Below, one piece after another: positions 11,501-22,809 of a stretch of 64,000 nt of DNA. Numbering within the stretch: position 1 is the first letter of the stretch; every line of letters begins with the position of its first letter. The translations under genes were made by a program, and so were the position numbers. The notes beneath the pieces were generated by a model, which was not told where the DNA came from, ran no database searches, and was given only the letters and a program-made list of their open reading frames with translations. The stretch is from Melastoma dodecandrum (Eukaryota > Streptophyta > Magnoliopsida > Myrtales > Melastomataceae): NCBI GenBank assembly GCA_029817715.1, contig JARUPY010000487.1, positions 1-64,000 of the forward strand, written 5' to 3'.

Positions 11501-13091
11501 GCTAGGGCGGTTTAGGCTTTGTTGCTAAGCTAAGTTTAAGGCATCTCTTGTCCATTATATCATGGATAGCCCCCTAAACACAATAGATTGAGGTAAACTT
11601 TTCTTTAAGATGGTATTGAACATGATTTAGGTGGTGGGTGTTTGAAAATTAGCCCACTTGCATCTTATCGGTGAAAATTTGTCGGACTGAGGTAGAATGA
11701 GTCGCCAGGAGCAGCTTGAACTATGGCGGTCCTTTATGCGGTCTCGTTCGAGTGAAATGTACAGTTGAATCTTTAGCGCGTTTTATATTACAAATGGACA
11801 AGCACCATTGTTTTTCCTGCTAAATGTCTTCCTATCTCCTAATGGGGTCATTTGAGAATGAGATTTCAGGCATTTGGAGGGTGAAATTCCCCCATCAAAC
11901 TTGAATTATTGTGTCATGAAAACCAATAATCAACTAATGGGATAGGCCACGACCATCAATGGTAATAGCATCTAAAATAGAAGGGTTCAGGAGCTACTCG
12001 TTGGCGGCATCAATTGGCATTTAATCAGCTCATATCCACTTAAGATGTCCCTTGACAAGGGAATTCAATGCACCTGACCGTTGTCTAAAGGTCCAGTTTA
12101 GGATTTAGGACATGAAGCATGGTGTTGATGGATGTCTCACCTGGTAACCTCTCCCACTATAAACCGGATAATTTTGCTTTTCCATGGACCGAGCATTTCA
12201 TTTGTCATTTGTTACTGGAAAGGCCTTCTCCACTGAGAACACACTTGGCGGGGGTTGCTCGTTCCTCGGTGGAAAACTTTTTCTTTATCTGCATGCTTTC
12301 ACTTGGAGGAAAAAATTGCGTGTCACAAAATCTCTGAGGAGTTGTTTGTATGATCATCATCAGTTCATGATTCAAACCATGTGGAGGGGAATAGACTTTA
12401 GTTGAACATCCAAGGGCCCTCCATTCTTCCTCACTCCCCTCCCATTTTTTAACTGTTGTGTCGCCATCAATTTTGTAATCGTGCTCTAATGGAGTCATGG
12501 TGAATTGCAAAGTGAACAATGCCACGCGTTTCAGGTATGGGAGCCTTCCTCCTGATATGTGCAGCTGACTGATGATGGAGTAGATGCAAAAGGTGGTGAA
12601 ATCAGGAGACATCAATCGAGGACTACCAAACTGAGGGTAAGCTATCTTTATGATATTAATCGTGTATTCATATCTCACATAGGAATATATGAAGAAGGGT
12701 AAACGCTGTACATAACGCGACTCACCGGAAGCATGAGCTTCAGAGGTAAATTTGTCTACCAGAGAAAACTACATCTGGGTTGTGGCTAGAATTGCCACAA
12801 ATTAAGGTTCTGCATATGTTTTCTTTGACGTGTGAAATTCCATGAGAAGCTGCTGAAATTATTGAAGGCAGTTTTGTTTGTTTCGGAAGTAGTCCTAATG
12901 CACGAGAGCACACCAATTATTACTTCCTTGCCCTGCATTTGTTATCATTGATTGCCATTGTGGATACTACTATCACCATTATTCTTGGTTATATTTTACT
13001 CAGTTGTCTATTAGAGCATCTTCAAAATAAGGAAAGATATTAGGGATACTACTAAACAAAGCCAAACCTTTTATGATAGGGGTGGGTCATG

Positions 13092-13108
13092 CCCCCCCCC
13101 CCCCCCCC
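13092..13108. repeat. 17-base C homopolymer
   Basis: An uninterrupted run of 17 C in a gene-free stretch. Confidence 0.9.
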
Positions 13109-14544
13109 TAGAATTCCCCAACTAAATCAACAATTCCTTGTACCTTTTTTCCTAATCTGTTCATGTGGTTTCCTTAAATTTGGTAATGAAAAGTGGGGAA
13201 ACCCAACTACGCAAGAATAAAAAAGGAGGGTTGCACATACTCAACTCTCTGTTAGAAATGAAAAACAAGAGTTTGGTTTGTTCTTTGTTGGGTGTGATGC
13301 TGGGGTATTATAATTTATAGTTAGGTGGGGGCTTCCAAAACTTCATCTGACTTTCTCTCTTTGCAATCCTAACACAAGATAAGCAATACTCAATCAAAAG
13401 GAGGGAAAAATGTCACCACTTTAAATAAAGCAGGAGCCCCCCAAGGGTCACATGGCATTGCTGGGTTGACAATGACAAGTTAATAGCTAAGTTCTAACAG
13501 AAGAGAGTGCAAGAATAATTGATTTTTTCCTGGACATCACTCCCTGTCCATATATCCCTATTATGTAAAGCCAATACCCTCCTCCTGTTTATCTGTATGA
13601 CAATGAAGTGCAGGTAGCTTCCAAAGTGTGTTCCTCTGACACAAAATATCTGCAGTGAGTTTGTTTTCTTGTTTGTAGGGGGTGCTCTGGACCCTCTTAG
13701 AAGAACACCGCCACTGTCGAGATTCCGGGGAGTGGTGAAACAGTAAAGATGGCATGTATCAGACAAGCCTTGGTTGAATCAATGATGCGAATGATGATTG
13801 TCTTCATCCTGATTCTAAATAGACAGGAGATGGGGAAGAGGACAATGGACATAATGATATGCTTCCCCTGCCTCCACATTCTTTAGGGATCAGGAAAGGA
13901 AGGGGAGCAAACTAACAAAGTTGTAGAACAGAAAAGAGATCCCCCACCACCACCTTGTTTTTTAATTGGATGAGGAATGTATGATGATCAGCTCAGGGTG
14001 CAGGATACCCTCCCCCTTTTGGGATATGTACATAGCTCATGTATGCCGAGAGGCCACCATTCCATTACCACGAGCAAACAGATAGTCACTGTAGCAAACT
14101 TTGTCCGATGAGGGCGAGAGAAAAGGGAAAGGCAGAATATTTCAGCCCCCCGGCAAACTCACGGGACGATTGGGAACAACAGCAAACCGAATCATATTTC
14201 TTGTAATGTAAAGGTTATGAATTTCTACACCAGTAAAGTGCAGTGGACGAAGAATTTCGAAAGAAAGAACAGCAAGTTCATTAGAGAAGGAGCTCCAAGA
14301 CAATTCTGTTGGATGAAGAAGAGACAGAATCCAGCGGCTTCAATTCAATAACTAATTTTTTTTTGGCCATGTTGGGCTTTTTTAAGATCAATTTGGGAAA
14401 TCGGACAGGCCGGTAATGACACGAGTCCCGAAGCCGACAAGAGAAGAGGAGGAAAAAAGCCTTCTGTTGGGGAAAGGGGGGAGATAAACAGATTACGAGG
14501 TTGTTGGTCGGATCGGAACCCAACATCGACGGAGGACCTTTCGC

Positions 14545-14580
14545 TTTAGCCCATGGTCCCAAACCCTAAACTAAACCCTT
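14545..14580 (+). promoter_or_regulatory. Site II motif and telo-box upstream of STT3B
   Basis: AGCCCAT at 14548-14554 (site II, TGGGCT on the other strand) is followed by a telo-box AAACCCTAA at 14561-14569 and a second, imperfect copy (AAACCCTT). They lie about 230 bases before the STT3B start codon. Confidence 0.5.
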
Positions 14581-14801
14581 CCTTCGCACAGCTTTCGCTT
14601 CGTTGCACTCCACTCCACTTCATCGTCCTCCGATCTCCGCCGATTTCCCTTGTCGAAGGGCTCACCCATTTCGGGTCACTCGGATTCCATCCCACCCGCC
14701 AAAAATTCTACCTTTTTTATTGATCCAATTCGATCCCCCGACGTTGGCCCATGACGCAATAAGTCGATTAATTGGCGAATTCTTCCGTGATTGGCTGAAC
14801 A

Positions 14802-17800
14802 ATGGCGACCAAGTCCGAATCCATCAATGGCGCCTCGAAGCAATCCGCTGCCGCATTTTCGTCCCCGAGACCGGCCAACCGTGATTCTCCTTTCGGGTTC
14901 CTGTCAGATTTCCGGTTCGATTTCAAGCTCAAGACCAAGCAGCAGCTGCTCCTCGTCAGGGTTTCGACCCTGACCCTGATCTACCTCCTCGCATTCATTA
15001 CCCGCCTCTTCTCCGTCCTCCGATACGAGTCCATGATCCATGAGTTTGACCCCTATTTCAATTATCGGACGACTCTCTTCCTCACGAAGCACGGGTTTGC
15101 TGAGTTCTGGAACTGGTTTGACTCCGAGAGCTGGTATCCTCTGGGCAGGATCATTGGGGGGACTCTATATCCAGGTCTTATTGATCCACAAGGTCCTGCA
15201 CTTTCTGTCATTTTACGTTCATATCCGGGAGGTCTGCGTGCTCACTGCCCCATTCTTCGCATCGAATACGACCCTCGTTGCGTATTTCTTTGGGAAGGAA
15301 ATATGGGACTCCGGTGCCGGTTTGGTTGCGGCTGCTTTTATCACAATCTGCCCGGGGTATATCTCGCGGTCTGTTGCGGGGAGCTATGACAATGAAGGGG
15401 TGGCAATATTTGCGCTGTTATTTACTTTTTACTTGTTCGTCAAGGCTGTCAATACAGGATCACTGGCGTGGGCTGTTGGGGCTGCACTTGGGTACTTTTA
15501 TATGGTGTCGGCTTGGGGAGGTTACGTGTTTATTATCAACCTGGTGCCGCTTTATGTTCTGGTTCTGCTCGTCACAGGGCGGTTCTCGATGAGGCTGTAT
15601 GTTGCGTACAATTGCACGTACGTGTTGGGAATGTTGCTGGCAATGCAGATTAGATTTGTTGGGTTCCAGCACGTTCAGTCAGGGGAGCATATGGCTGCAA
15701 TGGGTGTATTTTTCCTGATGCAGGTGACTAAAAGTTCGCCTTAGCAATTGCAGTTATGCTGCTTTTTAGTTGTTTGGAGAGTGGCTTGTACATGGAAATG
15801 TTTTCAATCAGGTCAAATTTGACTATTGAACATGTATGTGTTCTTCAAAGGGTGTGTCATTTGACTAGAGAGGGTACTTGGCTTTTCTGTGCGGTTGGAT
15901 GTTGCTGAGGGTGACTTTCATGTATAAGATATTTCTACTTGTTTCAACAATGCAACTCTTTGGTGGCGTTAAGCTTAATTTTGACCTTTTTTCATGGGGT
16001 ACTAAATATGGGGACTAATTAGACAACTTCTTGCTTGACTGTTGCTGTAGGTATTTTACTTTTTGGACTGGGTGAAGGACCTCCTAAATGACCCAAAGTT
16101 ATTTCAAGCCTTTTTGAGAATTGGCGTGACATCTGCTGTGGTGGTGGGTACTGTTGCTCTTGGAGTTGGTACAGCATCTGGATACATATCTCCTTGGACC
16201 GGTCGTTTCTACTCTTTGCTTGACCCTACATACGCCAAGGACCACATCCCTATCATAGCATCTGTCTCCGAGCATCAGCCTACTGCATGGTCATCCTTCA
16301 TGTTTGATTTCCACATTCTGCTGTTCCTCTTCCCAGCGGGCCTTTATTTCTGCTTCAAGCGCCTCTCAGATGCCACAATATTTACAGTGATGCATGGCCT
16401 CACCAGCATGTATTTTACTGGTGTTATGGTCCGTCTAATTCTTGTAGCCACACCTGCTGTTTGCTTGATAAGTGCCATTGCTGTTTCTGCTACTGTGAAG
16501 AATTTGAATAATTTGTTGAGGACAAAGACAAAAGTGGCTCAATCGGGTTCTACTAAAGGCGGGAGCGGTAATAAGTCATCCTCAAAGGTAGTTTTCTTGT
16601 GATTTTTATGTTTGGTCCGGCTTCAGATATTGGCATTTGATGGATTCATGATTCCCCTGTGATTATCTTTTAGGGTATGAGCGAACATGGAAAAAGAATA
16701 CGTAGGAGGATAATGCGAAGAGAGCTACTTATCCAGAATTCACAGTTTGAAAGCATGAATAGGAAGTTGCACTTTTAGTGATTACCCTACACTTATCGAA
16801 TAAGGAGCTTCAAAAGATGTTTGTGACTGAATGCACTTCATCTTTCACCGAACTTTTATGAAACGTCAAGGCCACAATTGAACTTTGATATGAAGTTATG
16901 GTTCTGAAGTTCAGAAGTTGCTTATTTGAGTTCTGTAGTTGGCCTCAGGCAACTTATTTACAAGTTGCTCGTATTTTATGATCTCGATGCACTTGCTTTG
17001 GTTTCACTTTTGTTCCGAATATTGTTAGTCCTTGACCATAACTAGTTCTAGTTTGGACTTAATTTTTCAGGGATTACTTGACCAATCTCAACCTTTTGGG
17101 AAAAATGGCGCCATTGCATTGCTTTTTGGCGCGTTTTACTTACTCGGCAAGTTTGCTACCCACTGTACGTGGGTCACATGTGAGGCTTATTTCTCGCCCT
17201 CCATTGTCTTGGCAGCGAGAGGTGCCAAAGGGAACAGGGTCATCTTCGATGACTATCGCGAGGCATACTTCTGGCTTCGCCAGAACACTCCCCCGGATGC
17301 AAAGGTGATGTCATGGTGGGACTATGGGTACCAGATAACAGCCATGGGAAACAGAACAGTTATTGTCGACAACAATACTTGGAACAACACACATATTGCC
17401 ACTGTAGGACGTGCCATGTCATCATATGAGGATGAAGCGTATGAAATAATGATATCTCTCGATGTGGACTATGTTTTAGTTGTTTTTGGAGGTGTAACCG
17501 GCTATTCATCAGATGATATCAACAAGTACAGAAATCGGGTTTCCCCATTTAAGAATAGCTGGGTTGGATCGATTCATGTGAAGCTTGTGACTTTTGTAGT
17601 CAAAGTTGCTTCTGAGTTGATTGAGTGGTTCCTCAAAATGACTCCTTGTTCTCTTTGCGTAGGTTCTTGTGGATGGTGAGGATCGGTGGCGGTGTTTTTC
17701 CTGTTATCAAGGAACCTGATTACCTCGTCAATGGTGAATACCGTGTTGACAAAGGCGCAGCACCAAAGATGCTTAACTGTCTCATGTATATCCAAAATCT

Positions 17801-18126
17801 CTCTTCTGAGTTTATCTTAAGCAGTATCTCGTGTTAACTTACCAACATCATTTATAGGTACAAGTTATCCTACTATAGATTCGGGGAGCTGACAACAGAG
17901 TATGGGAAACCTCCGGGGTAGGTTTTGCGCTGTTTTTCTCTACTATACTGCAGATTCAATTTTCACATTACCATAATTTACGCTTTTGTGATACAGGTAT
18001 GATCGGGCAAGGGGGGTCGAAATCGGAAACAAGGATATAGAACTGGAGTACCTAGAAGAAGCCTTTACGACATCTAACTGGATAGTGCGGATTTACAAAG
18101 TGAAGCTGCCTAATAATAGGTCGTGA
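14802..18126 (+). CDS. STT3B: Oligosaccharyltransferase catalytic subunit STT3B, with a frame-breaking deletion in exon 1
   Basis: STT3 is the catalytic subunit of the ER oligosaccharyltransferase that moves the dolichol-linked glycan to Asn in N-X-S/T sites. Exons: 14802-15723, 16051-16587, 17071-17525, 17663-17785, 17858-17917, 17997-18126; downstream phases agree. Seen: the first luminal motif [32 protein letters not shown], the catalytic-pocket WWDYG (about 17314) with the glycosylatable NNTWNNTH, and the end [17 protein letters not shown]. At about 15176-15180 the frame breaks: LYPGL in one frame is followed by [15 protein letters not shown] in another. Against the family spacing about 14 bases are missing in the second membrane segment. 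Unless this is an assembly error the gene would be dead, which is unlikely for a single essential copy but possible if a paralogue exists. Confidence 0.93.
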
Positions 18127-18452
18127 GATCCGTTCTCTTCTACTGCATGATCCCATCTTCCTCTCTCTGCAGCCCCACAACAGTGGCATAGAATTAGACT
18201 TTTTTTCTAGCTTCCATTCTCGGCGTGTTAGCTGTAGATATGCAATGAAATGCTTGAGCAGGGTTGCCATAATCGCACTCTGAGACCTTAACAGAGATTG
18301 TGGTGCTTCTCATCAACTGTCTAGGCTTTTCCCGTCATAGGCTTCTCTCTCGGTGGCATCAGCTTGTGCTCCGAATCTCACCTTTGAGAGAGTTGTAAAT
18401 ATGTTGTCGAGTTTTTTAGTACATCAAGATCTGAGGGAGATCGAATGCCTAA
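18127..18452. other. Shared 3' flank of STT3B and the PPR gene
   Basis: The genes converge here. No coding sequence is seen; the stretch should hold both 3' UTRs. Confidence 0.4.
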
Positions 18453-20217
18453 TCAAACCCAACTGGACCCAGGAACTTTTCTCACGTCCCTATTCTCCAT
18501 CAAGTCTCTAACTTCACTGACATTCTCCCACTTGCTCATGCCGGCGAATGCATTGGACGACAATATGTAGGCCGATGGGTCATTTCCGTCTGAATCCAGC
18601 GCGTGCTCGGAAGCACGTCGTGCAATTTCCATATCCCCATGAATGAGAGCTGCCGATAGCAGAGTCTTCCAAATATTCACGCTCGGACGCGTTGGCATCG
18701 CTAGGATCAGTTCCTCGGCTTCTCTCATGTGACCCACTCGGCTGAGGAGATTCACCATACAGGCATAGTGATCTTCGCCGGGGGCAATCCCATATTCTTT
18801 ACTCATAGATGCAAAATACTTCCATCCTTCACCTACGAAACCTCCTTGACCACAAGCATACAGAATGCCAACGAAAGTGATGTCATTTGGCTCTTCCCTT
18901 CCCTCCCTCACCATTTCATCAAACAGCTCAACTGCCTCTCGGGCTCTGCCGTTCTGCACACACCCGATGATCATAACAGTCCATGTAACAACCGACCGCT
19001 CCTCCATCGACTCGAAAAACGCTCCTCGCCCCATCCAAGTCCCCACATTTCGTGTACAGATCAATCAATGCATTATCCACGCAGACGTCCATGCCACTCC
19101 CCAACTTGATCCTCAAACCATGGAACTTCCGCCCTTCCTCCAAGGCCGTTGCGTTTGTGCACACGTGGAAAGCCGTCGCGAATGTGAACTTGTTCGGGAC
19201 TAGCCCTGTTCGTCTCATCTCCTCAAGTGCCCAGAGTGCTTTCCTTGGCTCTCCGCACCGTAAGCATCCTGATGCCACCATCGTCCACGACTTGACATCC
19301 TTCTTTGTCATTTCGTCGAACACCTTGAGCCCTTCCTCCAGCCATCCATTCTGCAGGTACAGATCGAGCAGCGAGTCGCCCAGGCAGCTTTCTTCTTTCC
19401 ATCCTAGCTTCTCAACCTGACCATGAACTTGAATCCCCAATAAAACATCGCCGATCTCGCACAAGCCGGTGAGCACGCTCGCAAAGCTATGCCCGTCGAG
19501 CTCGATCCTTGCCCTACCCATCCGCAACCAAAATGCCGGCACCTCATTGCACTTCCACCGAACATACCCTGCCAGCATTGCATTCCACAACACAATATCA
19601 TTGTCGTCGTCGGCATCAGTGAAAACGCAAATTGCGTCGCCTAATCTGCCTAATCGAATCAATCCACTCAGCAAAGCATTCCTTGCATGCCTGATCGAAG
19701 CGAACCCCGATTTCACCATGGAACCGTGGAACTGATCGAGCAAGCGGTCTCCGCCCTCGATCAAGGCGCAAGCCTGGACGCAGCTAACGTATGTGAATTC
19801 ATTGGGTTGCGAATAATCGCACCTTTTCATCTTAACGAAGAGTGATACGCATTCCGCAGAGAGGTTAAGGCGAGCGAAAGCCGACATGAGGACGGAGTAC
19901 GTGATTGTGTTTGGGGCCTGGATTTGCCGGAAGAGGGCAATGCCTTGGGAGGGAGAGGAAGAACACTTGAGGTACATGTTGAGGAGGTGATTCGCAAGGA
20001 AGATGGGGATTTCAGGGAAGGAAGACGTTCGGAGGATTCGGCCATGGATGGTTCTCCCAAGGAGGAGGTTTCGTGTTTCGGCGCATCGTTGAAGAAGGGT
20101 TGATGTCCAGATCAGGGACGGCAGCGGCTGTGGCAGTTGAAATATCATCCTTCCGCTCGATGGCGGAAAGAGTTTATTATCGAAGAACAAAAATGAATGG
20201 AGATCAACATGAAGCAT
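18453..20217 (-). CDS. Pentatricopeptide repeat protein, PLS type, with a one-base frameshift
   Basis: The frame reads through about ten 31-36-residue PPR motifs, including NAMLAGYVR, DLYLQNGWLEEGLKVFDEM, NALIDLYTKCGDLDGARSVF, WTVMIIGCVQNGRAREAVELFDEM and EDHYACMVNLLSRVGHMREAEELI. It ends in an incomplete E-type tail (KVPGSSWV). PPR proteins of this class bind organelle RNA. At 19015-19019 there are five A (T on the coding strand); four would join ARSVF to ESMEERSVV in frame, so one base is extra. With that base removed the protein is about 585 residues with no intron. A second in-frame Met (about 20148, MIFQLPQPL) is an equally good start. The E motif stops early, so RNA editing by a DYW domain is not expected from this protein itself. 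Confidence 0.9.
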
Positions 20218-20232
20218 AATACAGTGATCATC

Positions 20233-22698
20233 TTAGCTATTAAGAAAAGCGTCGACTCTGGCGTTCGTCGACCTCGAGAGGAACTTCATGCAGATGGGCG
20301 GCTTCGCCCCAGCAAGAGCGAGGACCGAGCTGGGCAGAGTCCAAATTCCGTCCCCACATATGAGACCAGAGGCAGCTGCGGCGCCATATGCGTCGGCCTT
20401 GGCCTTGTCCACTTTGCTCCAGATGAATAGTATCAGGCTTCCGATGCACATGTCGATGGCGAAGTACGGGCCGACATAGAAAGGTATAGCCATCGCCATT
20501 GGGAAAGGAACGTACTTCGAGTACTTGGGATTAATGCTGTCCCTGACTGCATTCACCAGAATGGCTACCGCGAAGAATGCATAGCAGAATGTGAGGCAAT
20601 GCTTGGGCAAGGCCGAGAATCCTTGTACTGCTACATCGGCGATGCTTCGGTAAATTGTTGCATACGGGCTTGGGTATTGACTGCCCGGGAGTCCAAGGTC
20701 GCTGAATGCCTTGTAGAAGACCCAGAATATGCATGGCGAGATGATGCATCCCATTGCCGTGCCGATCACCTGACTCACGAACATCGAGCGAGGAGACGTC
20801 AGGGTTAAGTAACCCGTCTTGAAATCCGTAAGAAGGTCGGAGGCCGTGGAGGCAATATTAAACATCACCCCGCATGCCGCGAGACCAGCCAGGACCCCAC
20901 CGTGTGATGCTCCGGCCCATGCACCGATGATGAAGATGATGAGGATTCCATATATCGAGGCGAGACTGAAATCGGTGAGCCCGCTCCCGTATGCATTGCA
21001 GAATGCGAGGATGGGTGCGACCAGGTAGATGACCAGTATGTAATACCACTTCAATTGGTGGAAGATGTGAGGAAGCACAATCATCGAGATGACAGCGAAG
21101 CCGACGTATCCCGTGACAGCAACCCACACCGGAATTCGATCATTGAGGAAAACCTCTTTCCTACGTTGATCGTCATAAGAGATCCGAGGGATCTCTTGAG
21201 GGGGACTCATCACAGAGGGCAAGACAGCGAACTTGTTACTGCCCTGGTATCGGATGTATAGCTCCATCAATGTTCGACGAAGCGCTTTACCAAGGTTGTA
21301 CAGCCCGTCGCCCAAGATCATCGCGATCATGACAAACACCTACATGTCGGAGCATTTCACGCATTGGTGGGCCGTTTTCTCATATGGAATGCAAAAAGGA
21401 AAGTACCCAGAAAGGTTACCTGATAACCAAGAAGGCCACTCATGCTGGTCGAATCGACCGAATACCAATCGCCTTTCTTAGTTTCAATAAGAGGCCACAT
21501 TAGTCCCCAGGAGATAATCCCTCCGAGAAGAGCCGAGATGCTGATGATATACGGGCAAATCATCCCAACGCCTACGTATGTTGCCGAGAAGTCGAAATAA
21601 AACCTACACAACGAGACCGACAATTAGCTAAAGATGAGAACTCGGGGAGGCGAGATAAGGAGGATGCTTGTACTTGTATTTATAAGCCTGAAGCCCGAGA
21701 GTGGGAAAGCTCGAGAATCCACAGCCGTCTCCAGCCGTGTAGAACCACTGGAAGAAGCTCCACATGAAGCTAAAGGAGAAGAACTTCCACAACTGCCTCA
21801 CTTGTTTCCTTCATTGCCAGAGATTTCGACAATCTCAGATTTGTATATATACAAAATCCAAAGCGAAAAAGAGGGCTATCACAGCTGGGCATCGCGTCTT
21901 ACTTCGCCAGTTTAGCTCCTTCTGGGGTATGAAAGCTGTTGATAAGATGAGCTGTGGCTGTTCCGCTCGGATAAGTCAGCTTGAAGTCGATGATCATGAT
22001 CTGCGACCAAAAGTCCATTGCACATTCTTAGCGATCATTCCTAACTTTCATCCATCCCAAAGTCGCATTCTGATGAGTACCTTTCGTAAGGGCACGACGG
22101 AGAAAAGACCAGTGAAGCTGACGACAAACAGGAAGGGTATCATCCAGGAAAGGGAAGGGTTCTTATATTCAATTGTCGTTTGCGACGATCCCGCACTTGT
22201 TGCATTCGCGGTGCGCTCGCTCATTGCGGAAAGATAACTACCGAAACCTCCTGTTCACGTCGAAACACATCAGCTCATCATCCTTAGACAGACGAAGGAG
22301 AAAACCATCAGGTTCATGGAGATCCTATCATTATTACCGCTGGAGGCAATCCCTGCGCAAGCTACTACGCACGTCTGGATGACCGTGTTCTCCTGGCGAG
22401 TGAACGGGAGAACCCCTGAACCTAGGATGACCTTTATCCAGAGCTTGATGAAGAAAAACCCGAGCAACCCCGCGGAGATATTCAGAGACGGGACGAGCCC
22501 CGTCGTGAGGTTGAGCTTCATGACGATGAAGGAGAAGACTATGCCAAGGAAGAGGCTCACAACCATGGCACGGAATGTGAGCTGTTTCCTCCAGGGAGGG
22601 ACCTCCATCCCGTCAAACACCCTCTCCACCTCCAACTTCTCATTGTCTTCGGATGGTGTGTCATAGGAGACAACAGTGTCGTGATCGGACTCAGCCAT
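20233..22698 (-). CDS. YSL7: Metal-nicotianamine transporter, YSL family (YSL7-like)
   Basis: Six exons join in perfect phase: 22698-22338, 22250-22081, 22000-21903, 21808-21674, 21603-21420 and 21339-20233, giving 684 residues. It belongs to the oligopeptide transporter (OPT) superfamily. Seen in order: cytosolic acidic N-terminus, [17 protein letters not shown], the NLTTG motif, [78 protein letters not shown] and [12 protein letters not shown], with about 14 membrane segments. YSL proteins move Fe, Zn or Cu complexed with nicotianamine; the YSL5/7/8 branch can also carry small peptides. The assignment to the YSL7 branch rests on overall similarity and is less sure than the family. A TATA box (TTATAAATA) on this strand at 22809-22801 lies about 100 bases before the ATG. 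Confidence 0.95.
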
Positions 22699-22798
22699 GA
22701 GAGATTATTTAGTCCGCCTGGGTGGGTGGAGAGTGAATCTCTTACAGCAGAAGAGCGTTGGTTGGTTTGTGTGTGGTGCAACAAGGCAAACGGTCTTG

Positions 22799-22809
22799 TC
22801 TATTTATAA
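22799..22809 (-). promoter_or_regulatory. TATA box of the YSL gene
   Basis: TTATAAATA on the minus strand, about 100 bases upstream of the start codon at 22698, with AT-rich sequence further upstream. Confidence 0.5.

Larger units (their letters stand above)
7912..14530. other. Long region without a recognisable gene
   Basis: I read both strands and found no conserved protein family, tRNA or rRNA. The longest open frames (9313-9639 +, 12205-12678 -, 10246-10557 -, 11165-11476 +) have no domain I know, no convincing splice context and biased, low-complexity or broken composition. A 17-base C run lies at 13092-13108 and a 22-base G run at 8535-8556. It may contain old transposon debris or a non-coding transcript, but nothing in the sequence proves either. 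Confidence 0.5.

Noticed and set aside
12205..12678. 157-residue open frame in the gene-free region
   Set aside because: It has no recognisable domain, no splice context and ordinary AT-rich intergenic composition.
13494..13513. miR156-like sequence (ACAGAAGAGAGTG core)
   Set aside because: Only 13 bases match, and no complementary arm lies within 200 bases on either side, so no hairpin can form.
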